From Herbidospora daliensis (GTDB taxonomy: Bacteria > Actinomycetota > Actinomycetes > Streptosporangiales > Streptosporangiaceae): a DNA stretch of 64,000 nucleotides. Both the position numbers and the translations under genes were made by a program. The stretch is from positions 62,001 to 126,000 of the forward strand of contig NZ_BBXF01000004.1 of the NCBI RefSeq assembly GCF_001570585.1, given 5' to 3'. How positions within the stretch are numbered: position 1 is the stretch's first letter; each line of letters opens with the position of its first letter. Shown here in pieces: positions 50,912-59,658 of this stretch. The notes below the pieces were generated by a model that was given only the letters and a program-made list of their open reading frames with translations, had not been told where the DNA came from and searched no databases.

Positions 50912-51634
50912 ATGGAATTCACTGGAACCCCCCGTCCCGCCCTGCGCTGGCACCACGCCGAGAGCGAGCTCGACGACTTCGTGATCGTCAGTTTCCGGGT
51001 GCCCCCCGAGCGGCTGGCCGCCCTGCTGCCGCGCGGCTTCGCGCCTATGCGTTTCGACTGGGCGGCTGGAGGGTCGGGCGCTCTCGTGTCAGCGGTCGGG
51101 TTCCGCGATCGCGACTTCCACTTCCGGTTCTGCCCCCGCGTCGCCATCGCCTGCGGCCAGATCAACTACCGCGCCTACGTCACCCGCGACGGCGAACCCG
51201 GGGTGTGGTTCTTCCGGACCGCCCTCGACCACCCGCTCGTCGCGGTGCCCCGGCACCTATGGGGCATGCCGTGGCGGCGTACCCGCATCAGGATCACCGG
51301 AGACTGGGGCGCCGAGCCCCGATGGGAGCTCGTCGCCGGCGACGCGGAGTGCCGGGCGGCGGGCGTGCAGCGGTACCGTCCCGATGGGCTGGGAGAGGGC
51401 TGGTTGCCGCTGCTCACCCACCCGACCACGGGGTGGTATCGGGGGCGGCGGTCGGTCGGGACCTACAGCGTGTGGCACCCCGTCATGGAGCCGGTGTTCC
51501 TGGCGGCGACGTACGCCCGGTTCCGGGTGTTCGAAGAGCTGGGGCTGGTCGAACCGGGGCAGGAGCCCCATTCGGTGCTCGGGCAGGCCTCGATCCACTT
51601 CGACGTCCACGTACCGCCTAGGGTGTCGGCATGA
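50912..51634 (+). CDS. DUF2071 family protein (YqjF-like)
   Basis: A 240-residue protein of the DUF2071 family, whose fold is related to acetoacetate decarboxylase. It has the typical FVIVSFRVPPERLAALLPRGF start, a CGQINYRAYV block and HLWGMPWRRTRI. Molecular function is uncertain. The stop overlaps the next start (ATGA). It lies between the restriction pair and the GH13 gene, and its high GC shows it belongs to the host background. Confidence 0.85.
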   Translation: MEFTGTPRPALRWHHAESELDDFVIVSFRVPPERLAALLPRGFAPMRFDWAAGGSGALVSAVGFRDRDFHFRFCPRVAIACGQINYRAYVTRDGEPGVWFFRTALDHPLVAVPRHLWGMPWRRTRIRITGDWGAEPRWELVAGDAECRAAGVQRYRPDGLGEGWLPLLTHPTTGWYRGRRSVGTYSVWHPVMEPVFLAATYARFRVFEELGLVEPGQEPHSVLGQASIHFDVHVPPRVSA

Positions 51635-52008
51635 CCCAGACGACCATCCTCGCCTTCGACGACCTCGACGTCCGGTTGCGGGTGCTGGTCGACGGATACG
51701 CCGACCAGCACCTGCTGGGCGATCTGGGCGATCGGGTCGTCATGTGCTGCCAGACCCGCGGCGCGAACCTGTCGGCCGGAGTGCTCACCCCGGCGCTGAT
51801 CGTGATCGTGCTGGTCCGGCCCGACGGGGAGTCGGTCCGGCTGGGCGCGCGGCTGGCGGGGGTCGATCTGCGCGCGGCCGAGGGCGGCGTCTGGGTGCAC
51901 GCCCCGTGGTTCGGGGCCGACCCGAGTTCCTACCTGCTGCCGCTCGAAGCGGGCAGCCCCTTCCTCGACGCCCTGCGCGCCCGGGTCATGGCCGCCCGCC
52001 ACGCGTAG
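51631..52008 (+). CDS. 125-residue hypothetical protein
   Basis: A short protein starting MTQTTILAFDDLDVRLRVLV, with alternating beta strands and a C-terminal helix, no signal peptide and one Cys pair (VVMCCQTRG). It is coupled to the DUF2071 gene by an ATGA overlap and converges, zero bases apart, with the GH13 gene. No family is recognised. Confidence 0.7.
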   Translation: MTQTTILAFDDLDVRLRVLVDGYADQHLLGDLGDRVVMCCQTRGANLSAGVLTPALIVIVLVRPDGESVRLGARLAGVDLRAAEGGVWVHAPWFGADPSSYLLPLEAGSPFLDALRARVMAARHA

Positions 52009-53646
52009 CTAGGGGGCGGTCTCCGGGTCGGAGACGCGGAACCAGCGGCAGCTGTAGCCTTCGACCTCCACCTGTGCCTGCCCGTCCTTGATCTCTATCT
52101 GGTCGTCGGAGAACAGGTCGGCCAGCACCTTGCCGTCGGCGTCGAGGCTCAGGGTCGCCTTCGCGTCCCGTCCGGCGAAGTTGTGCAGGGTCACGATGCC
52201 CTGGTTCCTGATCACCAGGACGGCGTCGTCTCCCCCGTCCATGACCTCGTAGGAGCCCCAGGCCAGCTCGGGCGCCTCGCGGTACTGCTCGACCAGGCGG
52301 CCGATCCACGAGAGCAGGGAGTCGGGGTCGCGCCGCTGGGCGCTGACGCTGATCTCGTCGGGGCCGAAGTCGCCGCCGGGCATCGGGATCGCCGGTTCGA
52401 CCGTGCTGAAGCCGCCGTGGCGGCCGGACGTCCACTGCATCGGGGTGCGGACCGACTGGCGGCCCTCGATGGCGAGGTTCTCGCCCATGCCGATCTCCTC
52501 CCCGTAGAAGAGCACGGGGGTGCCGGGGAGCGCGAACAGCAGGCTGTAGACCATCCTGATGCGCCGCTGGTCGCCCTCCAGCATGGCGGGCAGCCGCCGG
52601 CGGATGCCGCGGTCGTAGATCCGCATGTCCTCGTCGGGCGCGAAGGCGGCGAAGACCTCCTCGCGTTCGGCGTCGGTCAGCTTGTCGAGGGTCAGTTCGT
52701 CGTGGTTGCGGACGAACGAGGCCCACTGGCTGTCCTTCGGCGGCGCGGGGCGCTCGCGCAGGGCCTCGGCGAGCGGGCGGGCGTCCTCCCGGGCCAGCGA
52801 CAGGTACATGCGCTGCATGCCGATGAAGTCGAAGCACATGGTGATCTCGTTGCCGAGCGGGGTGTCGCCGAAATAGGCCATCAGGTCCTTGTACGGCAGG
52901 TTCACCTCCCCCAGCAGCATCGCGGTCCCGTCGCGGCGGTTCATGAACGCCCGCAGGTCGGCGAAGAACTCGTGGGGGTCGGGCAGCGCGTCGTCCTGTT
53001 CGAGCACCCGTTCGACCAGGAACGGGACGGCGTCGACGCGGAAGCCCGACAGGCCCAGCTCCATCCAGAATCCCAGGATGCGGGCGATCTCGTCTCGGAC
53101 CTCGGGATTGGAGGTGTTGAGGTCGGGCTGGAACTTGTAGAAACGATGGAAGTAGTACTGCTCGGTCTGGGCGTCCCACTGCCAGAGGCTGTCCTCCTGG
53201 TCGGGGAACACCACGCCCTTGGGGTCGTCGGGCTCGGGCTTGTCCGACCAGATGTACCAGTCGCGGTGCTTGGAGTCGCGGGACGAACGGGCGTCCTGGA
53301 ACCAGGGGTGCTGGTCGGAGGTGTGGTTCACGACCAGGTCGGCGATCACCCGGATGCCCCGGTCGCGGGCCACCCGCATGAACTCCACGAAGTCGCCCAG
53401 GGTGCCGAGGCGGGGGTCGACGCTGTAGAAGTCGACGATGTCGTAACCGTCGTCGCGGTCGGGGGTCGGGAAGAACGGCATGAGCCAGATGCAGGTCACG
53501 CCAAGGCGGTCGAGATGGTCGAGATGCTGGATCGCGCCGCGGAAGTCGCCGATCCCGTCGCCGTTGCCGTCGGCGAAGGTCTCGATGTCCAGGCAGTAGA
53601 CGATGGCGTTCTTCCACCACAGTTCGGAGGTCTGGGTCAGCCGCAT
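52009..53646 (-). CDS. GH13 alpha-amylase family enzyme (trehalose synthase-like)
   Basis: A 545-residue enzyme, start ATG 53646 chosen where the conserved domain begins (LTQTSELWWKNAIVYCLDIETF). GH13 regions are VIADLVVNHTS, GFRVDAVPF with the nucleophile Asp, LGEVN with the acid/base Glu and VRNHDEL with the third Asp. GTPVLFYGEEIGMG and the C-terminal Greek-key region follow. The pattern resembles TreS or maltose-converting amylases rather than secreted amylases: no signal peptide exists. Substrate specificity is uncertain. A terminator upstream belongs to the cold-shock gene. Confidence 0.88.
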   Translation of the reverse strand: MRLTQTSELWWKNAIVYCLDIETFADGNGDGIGDFRGAIQHLDHLDRLGVTCIWLMPFFPTPDRDDGYDIVDFYSVDPRLGTLGDFVEFMRVARDRGIRVIADLVVNHTSDQHPWFQDARSSRDSKHRDWYIWSDKPEPDDPKGVVFPDQEDSLWQWDAQTEQYYFHRFYKFQPDLNTSNPEVRDEIARILGFWMELGLSGFRVDAVPFLVERVLEQDDALPDPHEFFADLRAFMNRRDGTAMLLGEVNLPYKDLMAYFGDTPLGNEITMCFDFIGMQRMYLSLAREDARPLAEALRERPAPPKDSQWASFVRNHDELTLDKLTDAEREEVFAAFAPDEDMRIYDRGIRRRLPAMLEGDQRRIRMVYSLLFALPGTPVLFYGEEIGMGENLAIEGRQSVRTPMQWTSGRHGGFSTVEPAIPMPGGDFGPDEISVSAQRRDPDSLLSWIGRLVEQYREAPELAWGSYEVMDGGDDAVLVIRNQGIVTLHNFAGRDAKATLSLDADGKVLADLFSDDQIEIKDGQAQVEVEGYSCRWFRVSDPETAP

Positions 53647-53676
53647 GGGCAGCGCCCCTACCCATTTCAAGCACGA

Positions 53677-53712
53677 GAAAGCCGACCGCTGCACGAGGCA
53701 TCGGTCGGCTTC
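53677..53712 (-). terminator. terminator of the cold-shock gene
   Basis: GAAAGCCGACCG pairs with CGGTCGGCTTC around a ~13-base loop, 21 bases past the cold-shock stop (minus strand), and is followed by TTTCTCGTGC on that strand. Confidence 0.82.
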
Positions 53713-53732
53713 AGGTTGGTGCTGGATGGAAC

Positions 53733-53936
53733 CTAGATCGGCGTCACGTTCTCGGCCTGCGGACCCTTCTGGCCCTGCACGGTCTGGAAGCTGACGCGCT
53801 GGTTCTCGTCCAGGCTGCGGTAGCCACCGCTGTTGATCGCCGAGTAGTGCACGAACACGTCAGGGGTGCCGTCGTCGGGAGCGATGAAGCCAAAGCCCTT
53901 TTCGGCGTTGAACCACTTGACGGTGCCTTCAGACAA
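53733..53936 (-). CDS. cold-shock protein CspA-type
   Basis: A 67-residue RNA chaperone with the five-strand OB fold. RNP1 is KGFGFIAP and RNP2 is VFVHYSAI, both intact. Such proteins bind single-stranded RNA and melt structures. The leader 53937-54097 is long and structured, as usual for csp genes, and GAAGGAGAAGCAGTTG precedes ATG. It is a single-gene unit closed by a terminator. Confidence 0.96.
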   Translation of the reverse strand: MSEGTVKWFNAEKGFGFIAPDDGTPDVFVHYSAINSGGYRSLDENQRVSFQTVQGQKGPQAENVTPI

Positions 53937-54097
53937 CTGCTTCTCCTTATGCGGAGCCTCACCGTCTCGTCAGGTCAACGAGACGGGCTGCTTAGCGGAC
54001 CAGCCCTGCATCCGCCTACGTCGGAAAAGCAGTACGCCCGCTACCGGCCGGTTGGCCGGAGGCGTTCTTTACAAAACACCACTGCAACACGTCAAGC
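53937..54097 (-). promoter_or_regulatory. probable structured 5' leader of the cold-shock gene
   Basis: About 160 bases between the APH-type gene and csp contain several complementary segments, e.g. CCGTCTCG/CGAGACGG (53972-53979 and 53989-53996) and a CCGGCCGG palindrome near 54049. Csp genes commonly have long leaders that change fold with temperature. This is inference from position. Confidence 0.45.
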
Positions 54098-55054
54098 CTA
54101 GCGCACCCCGAGCGCGGGGGCAGCCATGTACCACCTCGCGTGCCCATCGCCTCTGGTCAGCGAGTCGAGACGGCGTGGAAGTTCTTGCCGGGAGAACGGA
54201 TCGCCGAGGGCGTTGCGGATGTGGATGCCGACGGCGTACATGTCCCTGATCTCCATCAGGGTCGCGTAGCCGGGCCAATCTCGCAGGTCAGAGCCGTAGG
54301 CGTGGGCGAAGGCGTCGACGTCGCCGGCCGAGAGACCGAATCGGCGCTGTCCGTGGTAGGTGTGCACCAGGTCCCACTCACGGGGGCCCACCGCCACGCC
54401 GTCCCAATCGCAAAGAATCGCATTGCCGTCGCGGCAGCGGAGCAGGTTGTCGATCCAGGCGTCGCCGTGGAGCAGGACGGGCGGGCCGGAGTCGAGGGTG
54501 TGCCAGCGATCGGTCAGTTCTTCTATGCGGTCGCCGAGGAAGCGGCGCTGGTAGGCGGTGAGGACCTCGGACCGGTGCTCGACCGCGTGCCGGACCTCGG
54601 CCAGCGGGTCGGTGAGCCGCCGGAGCGGGATCGAGGTCGGCACCGGCTCGCGGTGGAGATCGCGCAGCACGTGGCCGAGCTCGGTGGTGGTCGGGGAGCC
54701 GTTGGAGCGGACGTACCGCCAGAAGGTGACCGCCCGGCCGCCGTGGACGATCGGCTGGTGCGGGATCTCGTCGACCGGGCGGACCGTCGGGAACCCCCGG
54801 TCGGCCAGCCAGCGGGCCACCGCCAGCACGGCCGGGAGCCGGGTGAGGGCGTCGGGGGCGGTGGCGATCCGGACCACCATGTCGCCCCGGAGCTTGAAGA
54901 CGGCATTGCTGCGCAGCCGCATCAGCCTGGCCCCGCCGGCGTCGACGCCGATGCGGTCGCAGACCGCGCGCAGGACGGTGAACGCCTCGTCGGCGAGCGG
55001 ACGGGCGGGCGTGGTGCGGGCGAGGTGCGTGATCGTCACGTGCGAGGCGCTCAT
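54098..55054 (-). CDS. aminoglycoside phosphotransferase (APH)-family kinase
   Basis: A 318-residue kinase-like protein beginning MSASHVTITHLARTT. Catalytic loop LLHGDAWIDNLL supplies Asp and Asn, and LCDWDGV supplies the metal Asp. An N-lobe Lys in NAVFKLRGDMVVRIA may bind ATP. The substrate is not fixed by sequence; similar kinases act on choline, hydroxylated metabolites or antibiotics. It overlaps the HTH-TPR regulator by ATGA, an actinomycete pairing whose role is unknown. Resistance should not be assumed. Confidence 0.86.
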   Translation of the reverse strand: MSASHVTITHLARTTPARPLADEAFTVLRAVCDRIGVDAGGARLMRLRSNAVFKLRGDMVVRIATAPDALTRLPAVLAVARWLADRGFPTVRPVDEIPHQPIVHGGRAVTFWRYVRSNGSPTTTELGHVLRDLHREPVPTSIPLRRLTDPLAEVRHAVEHRSEVLTAYQRRFLGDRIEELTDRWHTLDSGPPVLLHGDAWIDNLLRCRDGNAILCDWDGVAVGPREWDLVHTYHGQRRFGLSAGDVDAFAHAYGSDLRDWPGYATLMEIRDMYAVGIHIRNALGDPFSRQELPRRLDSLTRGDGHARWYMAAPALGVR

Positions 55055-56484
55055 ATGGCCAGCCGGAGGGACGACTCCGACAGGACCTGGTTCAGGTTGC
55101 GGACGGCGGGGAGCCGCGGATCGGCCTCGTTCAGCAGCGCCTTCGCCCGGGTGATGACGATCGAGGTGCGGTGCTCGGCCGGGACCTGGCTGAGCGCCTG
55201 GGCGGCGAGGCGGCAGGCCTCCTCGTAGTCGCCGTGGCGGGCCAGGTGGGTGGCCTGGTCGAGCAGTATCAGCGCCGGGTCGATCGTCTGGAACCCCGAG
55301 TCGGTCTCCAGGTTCTGGAGCTGCGAGTCGTCGCCGAGTTCGATCAGGGTGCCGGTGCGGTAGAAGCTCATGCGCTTCTCGGTGAAGACGAAGGCGAGGT
55401 CGTCCTGGCTCATGCCGCGCATGCGGGCGAAGATCTGCTCCGCCTCGGCGAGGGCGATGCGGGCGGCCTTGCGGTCGCCCATCCGGGCGAGCGCCCGCGC
55501 CTCGGCCGCCGCCGCGAGGGCCGCCGGGGAACTGGGGGCCGAACCGGCCAGCATGCGGGCCTCGCGGGCCAGCCGGACGGTCTCGGTCAGGTCGCCGTAG
55601 TAGTAGGGGAGCATCGTCTGGTTGGCCCGCACCAGGGCGCGTAAGCGCAGGTCGCCGACGTCGTCGGCGGAGGTGCGGGCGGTGCCGTACCAGGCGTGGG
55701 CCTGGCGGGTGTCGCCGAGTTTCATCAGGGCGTCGGCCGACAGCAGGGCCAGCATCGTGGTGGCCGTCAGGAGGCGCCGCTGCACGCCGGCGGGCTGCCG
55801 GGCGCCGGTCAGTTTGCGTACGTCGGCCAGTTCGAGCATCACCCGGCACAACATGGGCGTGGGCGGGGTGGTCATGTATTCGCGCCGGTAGCGCAGCACC
55901 TGCTCGTCGAGCCGGTCGAGCTGGTCTTCGGTGACGGTCGTGGTGGCCAGGGATCGGTCCAAATCGTGCCGGGTGCCCTCGACCTCGGCGAAGAACCTGC
56001 CGTTGGGGGTGCCCATCAGCATCGCCTGGTGGAACAGGGCCCGCCGGTCGGTGTCGTCGTCGGCCAGGTCTTCGACGTGGACGGCGTCTTCGGAGGACCC
56101 GTTGGCCACGACCACGACCTTCTGGCTCACGCCGGGGTCGTCGCAGTAGTCGGCGGCGAGGCCGAGGCGTACGGCGTTGGCCTTGTAGAGCCGGGCCAGC
56201 AGGTCGATCGTCTGCGGGCGGGGTCGCGCCCGGTTGTTCTCCCACGCGTTGAGCAGGTCGATGCTGGCCCTGGGCAGGCCGAGCGACTGCTGCTCACAGA
56301 GGTATTCGAGTTCTTCGATCGCCTGTCGCGCGGACCATCCCCGGCCGAGCCGGTGCGCCTTCAGCATGCTGACCCCGCAGCAGCCGTGGATCGCCTGGAC
56401 CGTCTGCCACATCGACCACTGTCGTGCCTCGGCCTGCTCGCGCCAGCGACGAGCACATGCCGGAGAGTGCTCTCCTCGGGCCAT
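55051..56484 (-). CDS. XRE-type HTH regulator with TPR repeats
   Basis: A 477-residue protein starting MARGEHSPACARRWRE at ATG 56484. The N-terminal ~100 residues hold an HTH (ARQAIEELEYLCEQQSLGLPR...LLNAWENNRARPRPQTIDLLARLY) as in XRE-type regulators. The remaining ~370 residues form TPR-like helical hairpins (TRQAHAWYGTARTS, AARIALAEAEQIFARM). Such actinomycete regulators respond to peptides or small molecules. Coupling with the APH gene suggests co-regulation. Confidence 0.85.
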   Translation of the reverse strand: MARGEHSPACARRWREQAEARQWSMWQTVQAIHGCCGVSMLKAHRLGRGWSARQAIEELEYLCEQQSLGLPRASIDLLNAWENNRARPRPQTIDLLARLYKANAVRLGLAADYCDDPGVSQKVVVVANGSSEDAVHVEDLADDDTDRRALFHQAMLMGTPNGRFFAEVEGTRHDLDRSLATTTVTEDQLDRLDEQVLRYRREYMTTPPTPMLCRVMLELADVRKLTGARQPAGVQRRLLTATTMLALLSADALMKLGDTRQAHAWYGTARTSADDVGDLRLRALVRANQTMLPYYYGDLTETVRLAREARMLAGSAPSSPAALAAAAEARALARMGDRKAARIALAEAEQIFARMRGMSQDDLAFVFTEKRMSFYRTGTLIELGDDSQLQNLETDSGFQTIDPALILLDQATHLARHGDYEEACRLAAQALSQVPAEHRTSIVITRAKALLNEADPRLPAVRNLNQVLSESSLRLAI

Positions 56485-56757
56485 CCCGCCTGCCCTTCCG
56501 CTGCTGACATCCCGCCGCTCCCAGTCTGCCCTCAAGCAGGGGGTTCGGCGATTACGGGTGTTACCACCACGTTAATCGGCCAGCACTCAACCGCCAGCCC
56601 TGTTATGGGTTCGTAGCCCCGGAACCGTGTGTCTTCCACTTAATACCAGCCGGTTCCCTGGTTATTGCACGTATTCGGGTAGTACGCCCGATTGCCGGGC
56701 AGTCATCCCAGGTTCACCCTTTCCGGAGAAAGGTCGCAACGTCCCCTGGAGACCACC

Positions 56758-57048
56758 ATGGCGATGAAGGCAGATCGCAGCGAGGCGATGGACCACCTCG
56801 AACGGCTCGCCGCCCAACTTGAGGCGCACTCGTTCCAGGTTCGCCTGTCGGCGCCGGCCGGCCTCTACCCCCGGCTGCGAGTGGTGAACCCGATGGCCCC
56901 CGCCATGGCCGAGGACGTGCTGGCGTCCAACGCCAACGACGGAGAGTGGTGGTACTGGCTCTCGTGGGCCGGCCGCATCGGGCACGCCTCCGACGTCGTG
57001 ACCGCCGCCGAGCGCATCGCCTCGGTTCTGCACGTGATCCGCCGATAG
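56758..57048 (+). CDS. 96-residue hypothetical protein
   Basis: Start ATG 56758 follows CCTGGAGACCACC. The protein begins MAMKADRSEAMDHLERLAAQ, helical, then a beta strand block (FQVRLSAPAGLYPRLRVVN) and a Trp-rich segment (DGEWWYWLSWAGRIGHASDV). It is compact and soluble. Small proteins of this pattern are found beside the HTH-TPR/APH pair in actinomycetes, so a regulatory partner role is possible. The 273-bp gap upstream contains an inverted repeat GGAACCG/CGGTTCC (56621-56657). Confidence 0.75.
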   Translation: MAMKADRSEAMDHLERLAAQLEAHSFQVRLSAPAGLYPRLRVVNPMAPAMAEDVLASNANDGEWWYWLSWAGRIGHASDVVTAAERIASVLHVIRR

Positions 57049-57378
57049 TTTCGGACACCCCTTCAGCCGGTATGGCCCGCGCCTCCGGCGGCCGGCTGTC
57101 AGGCGGCACCCGCGCCTCGTCTCTCGTCAAAGAGAGGGGCGCGGCCCACAAGCCGAACCGGACCAGCTGTCGCCGGCCGCCCACGCCCACCCACCCCGGG
57201 GCGCGGGCCGTACCCCCACCCGACCGATTTGTCCATAGCCGATCCCTTAGCCATGACGCGTGGTTCATTACCCTGTCAACCCGTTTGACCTGTCTCACAA
57301 TGTGGCATTCATGATGTGCGCGCCACGTCTGCCCGTTTCTATCGACAGGACGCGGATTTCTGGCTTACCCTCGGCTAG
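57049..57378. other. gene-free segment with terminator hairpin at 57111-57143
   Basis: No credible gene lies in these 330 bases. CGCGCC (57111-57116) pairs with GGCGCG (57138-57143), with TCTCT/AGAGA inside, forming a likely terminator for the upstream gene. From about 57240 the sequence becomes much richer in A/T, which continues into the first codons of the CysRS-like gene and marks its promoter region. Confidence 0.55.
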
Positions 57379-58719
57379 GTGGGACTTCGCCTTTACGATA
57401 CTTTCAGCCGGTCGGTCCGCGATTTCTCCCCCCGAATTCCGGGAATCGCATCGATTTATCTCTGTGGTCCCACCGTCGTCGTCCCGCCCCATGTCGGGCA
57501 AATACGCTCGCAAGTGAACTTCGATATTCTGCACCGCTGGTTATCCTATTCCGGATATCGCGTTCTCTTCTGCCGCAACGTCACCGACATCGAAGACAAA
57601 ATCATCGGCCGCTCGCTTTCCGAGGGCGTGCACTGGTGGCGGATCACCGACCCGGTCTACCGGTCCTTCGAGAGCACCTACGAGGCCCTCGGCTGCCTCC
57701 CGCCCAGCGTGGAGCCCCGGGCGACCGGCCACATCCCCGAGATGCTGGAGCTGATCGAGCAGCTGCTCTCCACCGGGCACGCGTACACCGCCGACGGCGA
57801 CGTCTATTTCTCGGTCTCCTCCTTCCCCTCCTACGGCGAACTCTCCGGGCAGCGGCCGAGCCAGATGCGCGGCGGCGAGGAACCCGGCCACGGCAAACGC
57901 GACCCCCGCGATTTCGCGTTGTGGAAAAGGGGCCGCCCGGGAGAACCCGTCTGGCACGCGCGATGGGGAGACGGCCGGCCCGGATGGCACCTGGAATGTT
58001 CGGCGATGGCGCGTAAATATCTCGGCACCGAATTCGACATCCACGGCGGCGGGGCCAATCTCATTTTCCCGCACCACGAGAACGAGATCGCCCAGTCACG
58101 CGCCGCCGGCGACGGTTTCGCGCGGTTCTGGATTCACAACGGACCGGTCACCCACCGGGGCGAGAAGATTCGCAAGGCGGCCGAGAACCCGCTCGCGGTG
58201 CACACGCTGCTGCGGCGGATCAGGCCGGTCGAACTGCGCTTCTATCTGGCCGCCGCCCACTATCGCTCGCCGATGGAATTCTCGGTGGGGGCGGTGGAGG
58301 AGAGCGCGGTCGCCTACCGGCGCATCGAGCGTTTCGTTCACCGGGTGGCCGTGGGGGCGCCGGGCGCGCTTCCGCCGCAGTTCAGAGAGGCGATGGACCA
58401 CGATCTGAACCTCCCGCAGGCCGTTTCGCTCATTCACGCGGCCGTCAATGAGGGGAACGCGGCCCTCGATTCCGGCGACGTTCTCAAAGCGGCGCGGAAA
58501 TGCGCCGACGTGCGGGCGATGCTCGACGTACTGGGGCTCGATCCGATGAGCGCGCACTGGGCCAGGGAAACGCGGTTGCGGGAAGTCGCGGGGGCCGTGC
58601 TGGGGGTGGTGCGAAATCTCGCCGAGGCGAGCGCCGAGCGCGGCGAGTTCGAACGGGCCCGGATCATGCACCGGCAGATCGACACGGCTCTCAAGATTCG
58701 CCAGCGGGTTACGCTCTGA
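57379..58719 (+). CDS. cysteinyl-tRNA synthetase-like protein with degenerate class I signatures
   Basis: A 446-residue paralogue of cysteinyl-tRNA synthetase, starting at GTG 57379. The fold is recognisable ([53 protein letters not shown]). Zinc ligands Cys29, Cys207, His232 and Glu236 are kept. However, HIGH reads HVGQ (38-41) and KMSKS reads KIRKA (263-267), so normal ATP binding and cysteine activation are doubtful. It may be a specialised ligase (as MshC is) or an inactive paralogue. A nucleoside hydrolase gene follows after four bases. Confidence 0.85.
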   Translation: MGLRLYDTFSRSVRDFSPRIPGIASIYLCGPTVVVPPHVGQIRSQVNFDILHRWLSYSGYRVLFCRNVTDIEDKIIGRSLSEGVHWWRITDPVYRSFESTYEALGCLPPSVEPRATGHIPEMLELIEQLLSTGHAYTADGDVYFSVSSFPSYGELSGQRPSQMRGGEEPGHGKRDPRDFALWKRGRPGEPVWHARWGDGRPGWHLECSAMARKYLGTEFDIHGGGANLIFPHHENEIAQSRAAGDGFARFWIHNGPVTHRGEKIRKAAENPLAVHTLLRRIRPVELRFYLAAAHYRSPMEFSVGAVEESAVAYRRIERFVHRVAVGAPGALPPQFREAMDHDLNLPQAVSLIHAAVNEGNAALDSGDVLKAARKCADVRAMLDVLGLDPMSAHWARETRLREVAGAVLGVVRNLAEASAERGEFERARIMHRQIDTALKIRQRVTL

Positions 58720-58722
58720 GGC

Positions 58723-59658
58723 GTGCCCGCACCAAAGAAGATCCTTCTCGACTGCGACCCGGGGATCGACGACGCACTGGCCATCGCCTTCGCCCACGGC
58801 TCCCCCGCGCTCGACCTCGTCGGCCTCACCACGGTGGGCGGCAACGTCTCCCTCGAACTGACGACGCTGAACGCGCGCAAACTGCGGGAGTTCCTGGGCT
58901 TCCCCGAGGTCCCCGTGGTGCCCGGCTCCGCCGGGGCGCTCGTCGCGAGCCGGATCGACGCCTCGGAGGTGCACGGCTTCGGCGGGCTGGGCGGGGCGGT
59001 GCTGCCGGAACCCCGGCTGCCGGCCGCCGGCGGGCACGCGGTCGACTTCATCGTCGACACGCTGGCGGCCTCCCCCGGCGAGATCTCCCTGGTCGCCGTC
59101 GGCCCGCTCACCAACATCGCCCTGGCGGTGCGCAAGGAGCCCCGGATCATGGAGTGGGCCCGCGACTTCACGATCCTCGGCGGGTCCTACACGCGCGGGA
59201 ACCGCACCCCCGCGGCCGAGTTCAACATCGCGGCCGACCCCGAGGCGGCCGCGATCGTGTTCGGCGCGGGCTGGACGGTCAACCAGATCGGCCTCGACGT
59301 CAGCCTGACGGCCCTGGCCAGGGGCCCGGTCCTCGACCGGATGCGCGACCTGGGCCGGCTCGGCAGCGAACTGCTGATCCCCAGCCTGGAGTTCTACGGG
59401 ATGACGACCGCCCACGACGGCCCGGCGGTCCACGACGCCCTGGCGGTCGCCTTCGTGGCCGATCCGAGCCTGTTCGAGTTCACCCCCGCCGTGGTCGACG
59501 TCGAGACGGCGGGCCGGTTCACCTCGGGCATGACGGTGATCGACTTCAACCTGCGCGGCCGCCTGCCGAACGCGAACGTGGCCCGGTCGATCGATGTGGC
59601 CCGGTTCTGGGAGCTCACGCTGGAGAGCTTCGCCGAGGTGGCCGATCGGCTTCCCTAG
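58723..59658 (+). CDS. nucleoside hydrolase (IunH/RihA-type)
   Basis: A 311-residue N-ribohydrolase that frees bases from nucleosides. The calcium-binding signature ILLDCDPGIDDALAI (DxDxxxDD) stands at the N-terminus, VAVGPLTNIAL in the middle, and the C-terminal HDALAVAF provides the catalytic His region. GTG 58723 is the start, three bases after the CysRS-like stop, implying one transcript. Its 3' end overlaps the convergent NACHT gene by 44 bases. Substrate preference is not evident. Confidence 0.92.
   Translation: MPAPKKILLDCDPGIDDALAIAFAHGSPALDLVGLTTVGGNVSLELTTLNARKLREFLGFPEVPVVPGSAGALVASRIDASEVHGFGGLGGAVLPEPRLPAAGGHAVDFIVDTLAASPGEISLVAVGPLTNIALAVRKEPRIMEWARDFTILGGSYTRGNRTPAAEFNIAADPEAAAIVFGAGWTVNQIGLDVSLTALARGPVLDRMRDLGRLGSELLIPSLEFYGMTTAHDGPAVHDALAVAFVADPSLFEFTPAVVDVETAGRFTSGMTVIDFNLRGRLPNANVARSIDVARFWELTLESFAEVADRLP

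Noticed and set aside
54098-55054. Antibiotic resistance gene label for the APH-family kinase
   Set aside because: The motifs identify the kinase family only; no feature ties it to an aminoglycoside or macrolide.
54098-56245. One long fused gene joining the APH kinase to an upstream 390-residue part
   Set aside because: The upstream part is the shifted-frame image of the HTH-TPR regulator; the kinase starts at ATG 55054.
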